Below are positions 47,920 to 64,000 of a stretch of DNA of 64,000 bases, one piece after another. The DNA is taken from positions 124,001 through 188,000 of the forward strand of contig NZ_CP095042.1 in assembly GCF_022919715.1 (NCBI RefSeq). Direction: 5' to 3'. Position 1 is the stretch's first letter; each line of letters begins with the position of its first letter. The DNA comes from Agromyces sp. H17E-10 (GTDB lineage Bacteria > Actinomycetota > Actinomycetes > Actinomycetales > Microbacteriaceae). A program made the position numbers and the translations under genes. A model generated the notes under the pieces. The model searched no databases. It was given only the letters and a program-made list of their open reading frames with translations, and was not told the origin of the DNA.

Positions 47920-47959
47920 CGGGCGCCCTCTCTCGTCGGTATCGCGACCATCTCGCCGC

Positions 47960-48874
47960 TCATTCGCGGCCCGCCGGCCCGCGCCACCCCGTCACCGGGA
48001 GCTGGAACTTGTTCACGAGCCGATCGGTGAACGGCGCCTCGTGCAGTCGCGCGAGGCGCACCGGGATGTCGGATCGACGCACGATCACCCGCGAACCCGG
48101 CGGCAGGTCGAACGTGCGACGACCGTCGCACCAGATGACCGCGGAGGTCTCGGTGCGCTGCAGGATCTCGACCGCGAGCGACGACTCGGGCCCCACGACG
48201 AGCGGGCGCGCGAAGAGCGCATGGGCGCTCAGCGGCACGAGCAGGAGCGCCTCGAGACTCGGCCAGACGATCGGGCCGCCGGCCGAGAACGAGTAGGCCG
48301 TCGAGCCCGTGGGCGTCGACATGACGACGCCGTCGCAACCGAATGACGACAGCGGCCGGCGGTCGACCTCGATGACGACCTCGAGCATGCGTTCGCGCTC
48401 GGCCTTCTCGACGGTCGCCTCGTTGAGCGCCCAGCTCTCGTAGACGACCTCGTCGCCCACCTTCGCGCGCACCGACAGGGTCATGCGCTCTTCGACGGCG
48501 TAGTCGCGCGCCAGCGCCCTGGACACCGTGTAGCCGAGGTCGTCGCGCTCGCTCTCGGCGAGGAAGCCGACGTGCCCGAGGTTGACGCCGAGCAGGGGCA
48601 CCGGGTGATCGCGGATGAGCTCGGCCGCGCGAAGGATCGTGCCGTCGCCGCCGAGCACGATCACGAGCTCGATGCGCGCGGGGTCGATCTCTTCGAACCG
48701 CACGACGCCGCCGTCGAGCTCGGGCACGAACGCGTGCACGTCCTCCCAGTGCTCGGCGGCGATCACGGGCACCGCGCCCGCGTCGAGCAGCTGCGTGCAG
48801 ACGGCGCCCGTGGCCTCGAGCGCGGACTGCCGGCCGGTGTGCGAGACCACGAGGAAGTGGCGTGCGTCGTTCAC
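47960..48874 (-). CDS. nadK: NAD kinase
   Basis: 304-residue enzyme making NADP from NAD and ATP. The GGDGT motif is at 75-79, and NEATVEKA, CDGVVMSTPTGSTAYSFSAGG follow. Start is GTG at 48874, overlapping the tlyA stop (GTGA); a longer frame upstream runs into tlyA and is not coding. Part of the tlyA–nadK–recN transcript. Confidence 0.96.
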   Translation of the reverse strand: MNDARHFLVVSHTGRQSALEATGAVCTQLLDAGAVPVIAAEHWEDVHAFVPELDGGVVRFEEIDPARIELVIVLGGDGTILRAAELIRDHPVPLLGVNLGHVGFLAESERDDLGYTVSRALARDYAVEERMTLSVRAKVGDEVVYESWALNEATVEKAERERMLEVVIEVDRRPLSSFGCDGVVMSTPTGSTAYSFSAGGPIVWPSLEALLLVPLSAHALFARPLVVGPESSLAVEILQRTETSAVIWCDGRRTFDLPPGSRVIVRRSDIPVRLARLHEAPFTDRLVNKFQLPVTGWRGPAGRE

Positions 48875-49680
48875 CCGTGCTCTCCTCTCGTCAGTGCGTC
48901 GACCCGACCCGACCATTCTGTCGGATTCGCGCCGCCCGTCGACCGCAGATGCACGAGGAACTCCCGGTTGCCGTGCGCACCGGCGATTGGGGAGGACAGG
49001 ACGCCGGACGTGCCGAGCCCGAGGTCGTGAGCGGCCCAGAGCACGTTCATCACCGACTCCGAGCGCAGCGCCGCGTCGTGCACGATGCCCTCGCGCACTC
49101 CCCCGCGGCCCACCTCGAACTGGGGCTTCACGAGGAGCACGAAGTCGGCGTCGGCTGCGGCCGAGCCCCGCAGGGCGGGCAGCACGGTCGTGAGCGAGAT
49201 GAACGACAGGTCGGCCGTGACGAGCGAGGGCGGCTCGCCGACACCCGTGGCGGCGGCGAGCGAGTCGCGCGTGAGGTCGCGCACGTTGCATCCCTCGACC
49301 AGCACGAGCCCTGCGGCACCGCGGAGTTCCTGCGCGAGCTGGCCGTGGCCGACGTCGACGGCGAGCACGGTGCGCGCGCCGCGTTCGAGCAGCACCTGGC
49401 TGAACCCGCCCGTCGATGCGCCCGCGTCGAGCGCGATGCGGCCGCTCGGATCGACGTCGAAGCCGTCGAGCGCGGCGACGAGCTTGTGCGCGGCCCGGCT
49501 CACGTAGTGATCGGATGCCTCGACCGCGAGCACCGCATCGGCGCCGACCTTGAACGACGCCTTGACCACCGGCCGGCCGTCGACCGAGACCCGGCCTTCG
49601 GCGATGAGCGCCGCAGCCTGGGTGCGCGAGCGCACGAGTCCGCGGGCCGCGAGCGCGGCGTCGAGTCGCTGGTCGCTCAT
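48871..49680 (-). CDS. tlyA: TlyA, rRNA 2'-O-methyltransferase
   Basis: 269-residue enzyme. S4 domain (residues 5-65: RLDAALAARGLVRSRTQAAALIAEGRVSVDG) plus FtsJ-like methyltransferase with ALDAGASTGGFSQVLLERGA and LSFISLTTVLP. Family knowledge: methylates C1409 of 16S and C1920 of 23S rRNA, and its presence makes cells sensitive to capreomycin. Its start overlaps a small ORF by 4 nt. Confidence 0.94.
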   Translation of the reverse strand: MSDQRLDAALAARGLVRSRTQAAALIAEGRVSVDGRPVVKASFKVGADAVLAVEASDHYVSRAAHKLVAALDGFDVDPSGRIALDAGASTGGFSQVLLERGARTVLAVDVGHGQLAQELRGAAGLVLVEGCNVRDLTRDSLAAATGVGEPPSLVTADLSFISLTTVLPALRGSAAADADFVLLVKPQFEVGRGGVREGIVHDAALRSESVMNVLWAAHDLGLGTSGVLSSPIAGAHGNREFLVHLRSTGGANPTEWSGRVDALTRGEHG

Positions 49681-49871
49681 GAGGAGCGCGGCGTGCGCGA
49701 CGGGTCGGAGTGCTCGAGCTCCTCGCGGAGACGCGCGGCCAGCCCCTCGTAGCCGGGCGCACGTTCGTCGAGCGGCAGCCCTTCGATCTCGGAGAGCGCT
49801 GCGCGCGTGCCCTCGTCGAGCTCGTCGGCGTCGTCGTGGTCGCTCGGGTGGTACTCGTGCTCGATGCTCAC
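49677..49871 (-). CDS. Small acidic protein upstream of tlyA
   Basis: 64 residues, strongly acidic (Asp/Glu in the first 30), with a helical REELEHSD stretch near the end. Coupled to tlyA by an ATGA overlap. Similar short ORFs sit here in relatives, but no function is known. Lies 37 bp after the HAD phosphatase gene. Confidence 0.7.
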   Translation of the reverse strand: MSIEHEYHPSDHDDADELDEGTRAALSEIEGLPLDERAPGYEGLAARLREELEHSDPSRTPRSS

Positions 49872-49908
49872 CCGTCCACGCTACCCCGGGCGTCCGTCAC
49901 CTGGTCGG

Positions 49909-50931
49909 TCACGCGTAGAGGCGCGCCGGGACGTCGAGCACGTGGATCGCCTCGCCGGACTCCCAGATGGTCGCGCAGGCCGCACGCAGGAGGTCCAGCC
50001 CGGCGTCGCCCTCGTCGACCACCTCGACGCGATTGCCGTCGAGCTTCACCCGCGCCGCGCCGACCCGCACGACGTCGCCGCGAAGGCGCTCGACGGCCGG
50101 GTAGGGCGCGTGGAGGCCTCGGAGGTCGGCGAGGATGAAGTCGGGCCGACTCGCCGCGTCGGCGGCGAGCAGCTGCTTCGCGCGGTCGATGCCCGTGAGC
50201 ACGATGGCGCTCGACATCCCGGCGCGGTTCGCGCCGAGGATGTCGGTGTCGAGGCGGTCGCCCACGATGAGGGGCGCGGATGCGTCGAAGCGACGCCGTG
50301 CCTCCTCGAAGATGGGCGTCTCGGGCTTGCCCGCGACGAGCGGGAGACGACCGACCGCCGTATGGACCGCCGAGACGAGCGTGCCGTTGCCCGGGGCGAT
50401 GCCGCGGGCGACCGGAATCGTCCAGTCCATGTTCGTCGCGATCCACGGGATGCTCCGGCCCGAGGCATCCGCATGCAGGGCGAACGCAGCCTCGGCGAGG
50501 TCCTTCCAGCCGACCTCGGGCGTGAAGCCCTGCACGAGGGCGTCGGGCCCGTCGTCAGCGGAACGGGTCACCCGGTAGCCGCGCTTGCGCAGTTCGACCT
50601 CGATGCCCTCGCCTCCGACCACGAAGACGAGCGAACCCGGCGCGACCTGCTCCTCGAGCAGGCGCACCGCCGCCTGGGGCGACGTGACCACGTCGTCGGG
50701 CGCCGCATCGAGGCCGAGCTCGGTGAGATGCCCGGCCACGGAGACGTCGCTGCGGGAGGCGTTGTTCGTGATGTACCCGACGGGGCGGGTCCGCTTCACG
50801 AGGTTCAGGCTTTCGACCGCATGCGGAATCGCTCCCGCCCCCGCGTACACGACGCCGTCGAGATCGGCGAAGACCGCGTCGACGCCGTCGAGCGGCGTCG
50901 CGGGCTCAGTCCTCGTTCGGAAGAGCGCCAT
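49909..50931 (-). CDS. HAD-superfamily subclass IIA phosphatase (NagD-like)
   Basis: 340-residue sugar- or nucleotide-phosphate phosphatase. Motif I DLDGVVYAG (nucleophile Asp at about 23), motif II YITNNASRS, motif III Lys in VAGKPETPIFEEA and motif IV VGDRLDTDILGANRAGM; a C2 cap lies between. An extra 60-residue C-terminal part is unexplained. The start MALFRTRTEP at 50931 overlaps the repeat-protein stop by 26 nt; upstream in-frame sequence is not coding. Confidence 0.9.
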   Translation of the reverse strand: MALFRTRTEPATPLDGVDAVFADLDGVVYAGAGAIPHAVESLNLVKRTRPVGYITNNASRSDVSVAGHLTELGLDAAPDDVVTSPQAAVRLLEEQVAPGSLVFVVGGEGIEVELRKRGYRVTRSADDGPDALVQGFTPEVGWKDLAEAAFALHADASGRSIPWIATNMDWTIPVARGIAPGNGTLVSAVHTAVGRLPLVAGKPETPIFEEARRRFDASAPLIVGDRLDTDILGANRAGMSSAIVLTGIDRAKQLLAADAASRPDFILADLRGLHAPYPAVERLRGDVVRVGAARVKLDGNRVEVVDEGDAGLDLLRAACATIWESGEAIHVLDVPARLYA

Positions 50932-52585
50932 CGGCACCGTCCTCGTTCGCGACGTCGGAGGTCTCCACGTCGTCCCGCTCGAGGTCGAGCGCCTCACCCT
51001 CGGCGAGCACGGCGCGGACGTCGTCCTCCAGCGCATCGGCGGGGTCGCCGAGCTCGGGCTCAGGCTCGGTCACGAGATCGGCGTCGTCAGCGTCAGCGTC
51101 GCCGTCAGCGAGTTCGCCGGGCTCCGACTCGACGGCCACCACGTCGTCTGCCTCGACGTCCTCGAGCTCGAAGATCTCGATGAGCTCGGCCTCGGCGGGC
51201 CCGGCCAGCGCCGCGTCGGCGCGGGCGGCGAGGGCACGCCAGCGGGCGGAGTCGGACGTGCGGCCCAGTTCCTCGAGCACCTCCGCGTAGGCGGAGAACA
51301 GCGCCGGGCTGTACGAGAACGCGCGGTCGGGATCGAGCTGCGGGATCTCGAGCTCGGCGAGGGCGAGCTCGGGCTGCCCGAGGTCGAGGCGTGCACCGGA
51401 CATCGCGATCGCGAGCCCGACCTGCACGGCCGCCGGGAGTTCGTTGCGGTCGACGGCGCGCCCGACCTCGAGCGCGCGGTCGGGCCGGCCGACGCCGCGC
51501 TCGCTGTCGACCATGAGCGGCAGCTGGTCGTTGCTGCCGGAGATCCGGCGGTAGGTGCGGAGCTCGCGCAGCGCGAGAGCGAAATCGCCCGTCGCGTAAG
51601 CGGTGATCGCCAGCGTCTCACGCACGACCGCGATGCGGCCGGCCCGACGCGCGGCCGAGGTGGCGTGGCGGTGGGCGAGCTCGGGGTCGTCCTCGAGGTA
51701 TTCGGATGCCGCGACGAGGTGCCGCGCGACCCAGTCGGCGTTCTCCTTGCTCAGCGTCTTCAGCTCGGCCCGGGCGGCCTTGTCGAGCTGACGGGCCTCG
51801 ATGCCGTCGGGCAGGAACGGGTCGTCGTGACGCTGCCGCACCGCGAGGTCGGCCGCGCCGTGGCGCTCACGGGCCTGCTCGCTCTGCGTGCCGCGCCGAT
51901 CACCGTCACGTTCGCCGTACGAGCGCTTCTGATCGCGGTCACCGTAGGGCTTCCGGTCGCTCCGGTCTCCGTACGAACGCTTCTGGTCCCGGTCGCCGTA
52001 CGGCTTCCGGTCGCTCCGGTCTCCGTACGAACGCTTCTGGTCCCGGTCGCCGTACGGCTTCCGGTCGTCCCGCTGACCGTACGAACGCTTCTGGTCCCGG
52101 TCACCGTACGGCTTCCGGTCGTCCCGCTGACCGTACGAACGCTTCTGGTCCCGGTCACCGTACGGCTTCCGGTCGTCCCGCTGACCGTACGAACGCTTCT
52201 GGTCCCGGTCACCGTACGGCTTCCGGTCGTCCCGCTGACCGTACGAACGCTTCTGGTCCCGGTCACCGTAGGGCTTCCGGTCGTCCCGCTGGCCATACGA
52301 ACGCTTCTGATCGCGGTCGCCATGGGGCTTCCGGTCGCTCCGGTCTCCGTACGAATGCTTCTGGTCGTCGCGCTGACCGTACGAGCGCTTCGGGTCGCGA
52401 TCACCGTACGGCTTGCGGTCACGGTCGCCATACGAACGCTTCTGATCCCGGTCACCGGAGGGCTTGCGGCCGGTCGACGAGGCTGCCGGACGTCGCTGAC
52501 CGGATCTCTGCTCACCACGGTTCTGCGAGCCACCACTGCGCGGGGGGCGCCCCTGGTCGTCCCGGTCCTTGTTCGTATCGCTCAC
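50906..52585 (-). CDS. Repeat-rich protein with a TPR-like C-terminal domain
   Basis: 559 residues. Residues about 40-235 are a hydrophilic, disordered array of DRDQKRSYGQRDDRKPYG-type 18-mers, alternately basic and acidic. The C-terminal half is helical with LSKENADWVARHLVAASEYLEDDPELAHRHATSAARRAGRIAVVRETLAITAYATGDFALALRELRTYRRI-like TPR pairs, then an acidic tail. Tetratricopeptide-like proteins with an Arg/Gly/Asp extension are usual here in Microbacteriaceae. GTG at 52585 with AGGAAC upstream; a longer frame adds only 12 residues. Likely RNA or protein scaffold; function unknown. Confidence 0.8.
   Translation of the reverse strand: MSDTNKDRDDQGRPPRSGGSQNRGEQRSGQRRPAASSTGRKPSGDRDQKRSYGDRDRKPYGDRDPKRSYGQRDDQKHSYGDRSDRKPHGDRDQKRSYGQRDDRKPYGDRDQKRSYGQRDDRKPYGDRDQKRSYGQRDDRKPYGDRDQKRSYGQRDDRKPYGDRDQKRSYGQRDDRKPYGDRDQKRSYGDRSDRKPYGDRDQKRSYGDRSDRKPYGDRDQKRSYGERDGDRRGTQSEQARERHGAADLAVRQRHDDPFLPDGIEARQLDKAARAELKTLSKENADWVARHLVAASEYLEDDPELAHRHATSAARRAGRIAVVRETLAITAYATGDFALALRELRTYRRISGSNDQLPLMVDSERGVGRPDRALEVGRAVDRNELPAAVQVGLAIAMSGARLDLGQPELALAELEIPQLDPDRAFSYSPALFSAYAEVLEELGRTSDSARWRALAARADAALAGPAEAELIEIFELEDVEADDVVAVESEPGELADGDADADDADLVTEPEPELGDPADALEDDVRAVLAEGEALDLERDDVETSDVANEDGADGALPNED
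51900..52470. repeat. 54-bp tandem repeats inside the coding sequence
   Basis: The core is five nearly identical 54-bp units (18 codons, DRDQKRSYGQRDDRKPYG), flanked by two DRDQKRSYGDRSDRKPYG units and degenerate ones. Units differ by single synonymous bases, which points to recent expansion or gene-conversion. Copy number is likely to vary between strains. Confidence 0.9.
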
Positions 52586-52661
52586 GATGTTCCTGTCGAA
52601 TGGGAGTCTCGTCAGACTCAACCGTAGTGCCGGGTCCTTCCCGGTCCGCTGTTAACGACGA

Positions 52662-52708
52662 AATGGCCACCCGCCGAAGCTCGCTGTTGAGCTCAGTGGG
52701 TGGCCATT
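52662..52708 (-). terminator. rRNA operon terminator hairpin
   Basis: AATGGCCACCC (52662-52672) pairs with GGGTGGCCATT (52698-52708) across 25 nt; it starts 13 bp past the 5S 3' end. It also separates the rRNA operon from the repeat-protein gene. Confidence 0.7.
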
Positions 52709-52721
52709 CCTCAATGAATGT

Positions 52722-52838
52722 CCGGCGGTGTCCTACTCTCCCACAGGGTCCCCCCTGCAGTACCATCGGCGCTGCGAGTCTTAGCTTCCGGGTTCGGAAT
52801 GTGTCCGGGCGTTTCCCTCGCGCTATGGCCGCCGAAAC
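52722..52838 (-). rRNA. rrf: 5S ribosomal RNA
   Basis: Minus strand, 5' GTTTCGGCGGCCATAGCG... to ...CACCGCCGGA. The terminal helix GGCGG/CCGCC pairs, and CCGAACCCGGAAGCTAAG is the invariant loop B/C region. Ends estimated to within a few bases. Confidence 0.95.
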
Positions 52839-53030
52839 TCTAGAACCAAACGGTGCACCCTGTGGGGTGGGTTTGGTGGTCTCGGTGCACACACCCTGGT
52901 GGGGGTGTGTGTCTGTGTTGAGTTGTTGTGTTTCCGTCTGTTGGGAACCACAGAGTGGACGCGAGTCATCAGGGCCACGCACACGGCCTTTACTTGAATG
53001 AGTTCAAATCGTGTGGGTGTAGTGATTATC

Positions 53031-58113
<5,083 letters not shown>

Positions 58114-58529
58114 AAAAAATGGTTCCCAACACCCAAAGGCATCAGGGAGTTCAAATCACTGACAGAGAAACAACTGACTTCAAAAAATCAAATTGTCCAT
58201 CAATCAAAGGAATCCGTCCCCCACCAAAAGGCGAGGTCGGGGTTCAATAAATTGGCATTGAACATAGTGCACGCTGTTGAGTTCTCAAGGAACGGACGCA
58301 CCCGCTTCACGACCAGAGATCAGGCCGATCATTCGGGGCTTGTGTTCGTTGTTCCATCCGGCCATCCCGAAGGACGCATCCGAATGCTTCAAGCCGATGA
58401 AAAGACATCTTCGAGGCTTGGAATCTTCGTGCCGCTTGAGGAGGGTCTGCGTGGCCTCTCGGCCTTCCCGCTCTCCGCTCCTGTGGGGCAACGAATGAAT
58501 ACTTTACGGAGAACCGAGCACCCGCGCAA
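58114..58529 (-). promoter_or_regulatory. rRNA leader and promoter region
   Basis: On the minus strand, TTGCGC (58524-58529) and TAAAGT (58501-58506) are separated by exactly 17 bp, a plausible sigma-70 promoter. Downstream, TTGAGAACTCAAC (around 58288-58276) is the boxA-like antitermination element shared with the spacer. The leader near 58115-58250 is AT-rich, usual upstream of 16S. No gene is supported between 58114 and the tyrS terminator. Confidence 0.55.
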
Positions 58530-58628
58530 CTCGACGGTGCATCCCGGGCGTGTCGCGCGTGTTTCCGCGGATTCGAGCGGCTGAGCGCCCTCGCGGTGGC
58601 CGCGCATTCGCCAGCGCTGGAAACGCGG

Positions 58629-58664
58629 AACGGCCCCGCATCGCCGGAGCGATGCGGGGCCGTT
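58629..58664 (-). terminator. tyrS terminator
   Basis: Perfect 16-bp arms (58629-58644 and 58649-58664, AACGGCCCCGCATCGC and its complement) with a CGGA loop, 19 bp after the tyrS stop. Insulates the rRNA promoter from tyrS. Confidence 0.88.
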
Positions 58665-58682
58665 GGAGCCCGTCAGTCGGGG

Positions 58683-59984
58683 TCACTCGACGAAGACGCC
58701 GGCCATGGTCTTCTTGCCGCGTCGGAGCACCGCCATCGCGCCGGGCGCGACGAAGTCCGCGAGCGTCGCCTTCTCGTCGTCGACCCGCACGTTGTCGAGC
58801 GAGACGCCGCCCTGGGTGATCGCGCGCCGGCCTTCGCTCGCGCTCGCGACGAGTCCGGTGTCGGCGAGTACCTGCGCGATCGGCGCATCCGGCGACGTCG
58901 TGGTGTTGGGCAGCTCGCGCAATGCCGACTCGAGAGTGGCTGCATCGAGCGACGCCAGGTCGCCCTGTCCGAACAGCGCCTGCGACGCCGCGATGACGGC
59001 GGCCGTCGCATCCGCACCGTGCACGAGGGTGGTGACCTCGGACGCGAGCACCCGCTGTGCCTCACGCCGGAACGGCTCGCTCTCGACCGCTGCCTCGAGC
59101 TCCTCGATGCGGGCCCGGCTCAGGAAGGTGAACACCTTGAGGCGCGCGATCACGTCGGCATCGTCGGTGTTGAGCCAGAACTGGTAGAAGCGGTAGGGGC
59201 TGCACATGTCGGCGTCGAGCCAGATCGCGTTGCCCTCGCTCTTGCCGAACTTCGTGCCGTCGGCGTTGGTGACGAGGGGCGTCCCGATGGCGTGCACGCT
59301 GCGGCCCTCGACCCGGTGGATGAGGTCGGTGCCGCTCGTGAGGTTGCCCCACTGGTCGCTGCCGCCGGTCTGCAGCATGCAGTCGTACTGGCGGAAGAGC
59401 TCGAGGTAGTCGTAGCCCTGCAGCAGCTGGTAGCTGAACTCGGTGTAGCTGATGCCCGCGTCGGAGTTGAGGCGCGACGCGACCGCGTCCTTCTTGAGCA
59501 TCGTGCCGACGCGGTAGTGCTTGCCGATGTCGCGGAGGAAGTCGATCGCACTGAGCCCGGCCGTCCAGTCGAGGTTGTTCACGAGCCGTACCGGGTTCTC
59601 GCCCTCGGCCGAGAGGAATCGCGAGACCTGCCCCTGCAGGCGGCCGACCCACTCGGCCACCGTCTCCTTCGTGTTGAGCGTGCGCTCGGCCGTCGGGCGC
59701 GGGTCGCCGATGAGGCCCGTCGAACCACCGACGAGACCGAGCGGCCGGTGACCGGCGAGCTGGAGCCGGCGCAGGACGATGAGCTGCACGAGGTTGCCGA
59801 GGTGCAGGCTCGGCGCCGTGGGGTCGAACCCGCAGTAATAGGTGATCGGCTCGCCCGCGAGGAGCTCCTTCAGCGCGGCCCGGTCGGTCGACACGTGCAC
59901 GTGGCCACGCCAGACGAGTTCCTCCCAGACGTCTTCGAAAGAGGCGTCGTTCTGCTGGGTGGAGAGGATCACGGGGTCTGACAC
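58683..59984 (-). CDS. tyrS: Tyrosyl-tRNA synthetase
   Basis: 433-residue class I synthetase. PTAPSLHLGNL holds the HIGH-like motif (HLGN) near residue 60, QTGGSDQWGN the tyrosine site, and KFGKS replaces KMSKS near residue 245. C-terminal S4 domain (residues 365-430). Start is GTG at 59984 with TACTCT exactly 6 nt upstream, a leaderless promoter. Divergent from the SatD-like gene. Confidence 0.96.
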   Translation of the reverse strand: MSDPVILSTQQNDASFEDVWEELVWRGHVHVSTDRAALKELLAGEPITYYCGFDPTAPSLHLGNLVQLIVLRRLQLAGHRPLGLVGGSTGLIGDPRPTAERTLNTKETVAEWVGRLQGQVSRFLSAEGENPVRLVNNLDWTAGLSAIDFLRDIGKHYRVGTMLKKDAVASRLNSDAGISYTEFSYQLLQGYDYLELFRQYDCMLQTGGSDQWGNLTSGTDLIHRVEGRSVHAIGTPLVTNADGTKFGKSEGNAIWLDADMCSPYRFYQFWLNTDDADVIARLKVFTFLSRARIEELEAAVESEPFRREAQRVLASEVTTLVHGADATAAVIAASQALFGQGDLASLDAATLESALRELPNTTTSPDAPIAQVLADTGLVASASEGRRAITQGGVSLDNVRVDDEKATLADFVAPGAMAVLRRGKKTMAGVFVE

Positions 59985-60093
59985 CCCGCAAGAGTATCAG
60001 CGCAGCGAAACAGGCTGCATCGCTAAGCTTTGCTGGATTAGTGCTGTATGCTTATCTCATATCGAGTGAAGGATGCAGGGTGAAAGAGTCGAA

Positions 60094-60723
60094 ATGATCG
60101 TCGTCACCGCTGACCAAGTCGCAAGTCGCACCAGGGCTGACCTCGCCGGAACCGCGCGCGACCGGATCCAGGCGGCCCACGGCGACGTACTCGTGCTGCC
60201 CGTCGCGCGCAACGCGGGCGACGAGATCCAACTGCTCACCCGCGACGGCCGCACCGTCGTCGACGTCGTCTTCGAACTCACCCGCGACGGCCACTGGAGC
60301 GTCGGCATCGGCTGCGGCCCGGTGCGCGAGCCGCTGCCCGACGACATCCGGGAGGCGAGCGGCGAGGCCTTCTTCGCCGCTCGCGACGCGGTCGAGCGCG
60401 CGAAGAAGAGCTCGCCACGACTCGCCGTCGAAGCCGGCGGCGTCACCGACCCCTCACCCGGCGACATCACCGCGGCCGACGTCGAAGCACTGTTCACCCT
60501 CGCGCTGCTGCTGCGCGAACGCCGCTCCACCGAGGGATGGGAGGTCTACGACCGCATCGTCGCGGGCGCGCGTCAGACCGACATCGCCGGGGAGCTCGGG
60601 GTGAGCGCACCGGCGATCAGTTCGCGCATGAAGTCGGCGAACATCCGTGCCGAGCTCGACGCGGCGCCCGCGCTCGCTAGGCTGCTTGAGCACCTGGACG
60701 CCTCGACGGAAGCCCGCCAATGA
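60094..60723 (+). CDS. SatD-like helix-turn-helix protein
   Basis: 209 residues. It starts IVVTADQVASR, as SatD-type proteins do, has an AEAL-rich helical middle, and ends with a sigma-r4-like helix-turn-helix (RQTDIAGELGVSAPAISSRMKSANI). SatD-like proteins are found beside a small membrane protein, as here, and in streptococci belong to an acid-stress operon; the link is by architecture only. An upstream in-frame ATG at 60073 is possible; GAAAGAG upstream favours 60094. The stop overlaps the next start (ATGA). Confidence 0.75.
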   Translation: MIVVTADQVASRTRADLAGTARDRIQAAHGDVLVLPVARNAGDEIQLLTRDGRTVVDVVFELTRDGHWSVGIGCGPVREPLPDDIREASGEAFFAARDAVERAKKSSPRLAVEAGGVTDPSPGDITAADVEALFTLALLLRERRSTEGWEVYDRIVAGARQTDIAGELGVSAPAISSRMKSANIRAELDAAPALARLLEHLDASTEARQ

Positions 60724-61325
60724 ACCTCATCGTCATCGCCGACGCGATCACCTGGTCGGCCCTGCTCATCTCCCTCGGCGCCGCGACGGTGCTGTCGGTA
60801 CTCGCCTCGCTCAAGCCGAAGCGCGCCTACATCTGGTTCGCGACCGGCACCCTCGGCATCGCGCTCGCCGCGGCCGCGACGACGACCACCGCGGCACCGT
60901 TCGGCCTCGCACCGATCGTCGTCGTGCTCGGTCTCGCGACCGCCGCGTTCGGCGGCAGCGCCGCGGCCGGAACAGCGCTCGACCTCGCGATGGGCGGCGC
61001 CGTCGCCCCCGGACTCCACGGCGGCATCATCGTCACCGACCGCCGGGTCGACCCGAACGCCGCCCCCGGCGTCCAAGCGCCCGAGCGTCGCCGCGAGGTG
61101 CTGCGCGGCGGGCTCACGATCGGCGTCCTCGAGCGCATCGCATCGGCCGGCGCGATCGTCGCGGGCTTCCCCGAGGCGCTCGCCATCGTCGTCGCCGTCA
61201 AGGGCGTCGGCCGATTCACCGAGCTCGAGGCTCCCGAGGCGCGCGAGCGGTTCATCATCGGCACGTTCGCGAGCCTCATCTGGGCGTGCGCCGCGGCGCT
61301 CGTCGTGCACCTCGCCATCAGCTGA
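60720..61325 (+). CDS. Multi-pass membrane protein paired with the SatD-like gene
   Basis: 201 residues with four or five transmembrane helices (about 8-30, 37-58, 62-85, 128-150 and 176-198) and a polar loop in the middle holding RRVDPNAAPG. The ATG overlaps the stop of the SatD-like gene, so the two are made together. Role unknown; the pair may be a membrane-stress sensor and regulator. Confidence 0.8.
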   Translation: MNLIVIADAITWSALLISLGAATVLSVLASLKPKRAYIWFATGTLGIALAAAATTTTAAPFGLAPIVVVLGLATAAFGGSAAAGTALDLAMGGAVAPGLHGGIIVTDRRVDPNAAPGVQAPERRREVLRGGLTIGVLERIASAGAIVAGFPEALAIVVAVKGVGRFTELEAPEARERFIIGTFASLIWACAAALVVHLAIS

Positions 61326-61358
61326 CCCGCTGCGGATGCCGCGGACGAGGCTTCCCCG

Positions 61359-64000
<2,642 letters not shown>

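Noticed and set aside
51900..52470. CRISPR array
   Set aside because: Units are contiguous in-frame 54-bp coding repeats with no unique spacers.
50585..52627. A 680-codon plus-strand frame opposite the repeat protein, with LLVPVTVRLPVVP-type repeats
   Set aside because: It mirrors the 54-bp repeats of the minus-strand gene, has no ribosome site and runs through the HAD gene. The minus strand has the recognised domains.
58114..58680. Short plus-strand ORFs upstream of 16S rRNA
   Set aside because: They cover the rRNA promoter, boxA-like element and tyrS terminator, and have no recognisable protein features.

Overview
The window is about 70% G+C chromosome of a Gram-positive actinobacterium, most likely family Microbacteriaceae (Agromyces-like, an inference from gene order and codon use). 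Support: the xerD–parA–scpA–scpB–rluB–tyrA–cmk–der run, the pyrG–recN–nadK–tlyA run, a 16S-23S-5S operon without spacer tRNAs, many GTG starts and 4-nt start/stop overlaps, and many genes with a TANNNT box 6-8 nt before the start codon and no ribosome site (leaderless transcription).

Layout. 1-10.4 kb: a Fic AMPylase (cut by the window edge) with a perfect palindrome upstream, rlmN, a Cys-containing winged-helix regulator divergent from flavohemoprotein hmp, a macrodomain protein, a HelR-type RNA polymerase-protecting ATPase behind a rifamycin-associated-element-like sequence, a DUF6325 pair, and an ABC-F protein behind a tiny leader ORF and stacked hairpins (probable ribosome-controlled attenuator).

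10.4-27.0 kb: a 16.6-kb integrative element in the 3' half of a tRNA-Pro(GGG) gene, bounded by an exact 36-bp direct repeat, with a tyrosine integrase and a MerR-like excisionase beside the intact tRNA. Its main cargo is a six-gene, one-strand, translationally coupled operon: a DUF2510/DUF4041/GIY-YIG protein, QatA (KAP NTPase), QatB, QatC (QueC-like), QatD (TatD-like nuclease) and a RecD-like SF1 helicase. This is a QatABCD anti-phage system with two extra nucleic-acid enzymes. The element also carries an SDR/ArsR/transglutaminase cassette, a complete IS3-family insertion sequence (23-bp inverted ends, 3-bp target duplication), zinc-ribbon proteins and a stretch of GC-rich inverted repeats.

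27-37.7 kb: a stand-alone HsdR-N-like nuclease, DUF2252, PH-domain/MarR pair, GNAT, SHOCT, CHAD, DUF167, the GTPase der, a two-component system and a GAP-family membrane protein interrupted by one amber codon. 37.7-52.6 kb: housekeeping genes on the minus strand (cmk, tyrA, rluB, scpAB, parA, xerD, NUDIX, pyrG, recN, nadK, tlyA, HAD phosphatase) ending upstream in a protein with an 18-residue charged repeat. 52.7-58.5 kb: the rRNA operon, minus strand. 58.6-64 kb: tyrS, a SatD-like/membrane pair, a 3-methyladenine glycosylase that appears to start at CTG, argH and the 3' part of argF.
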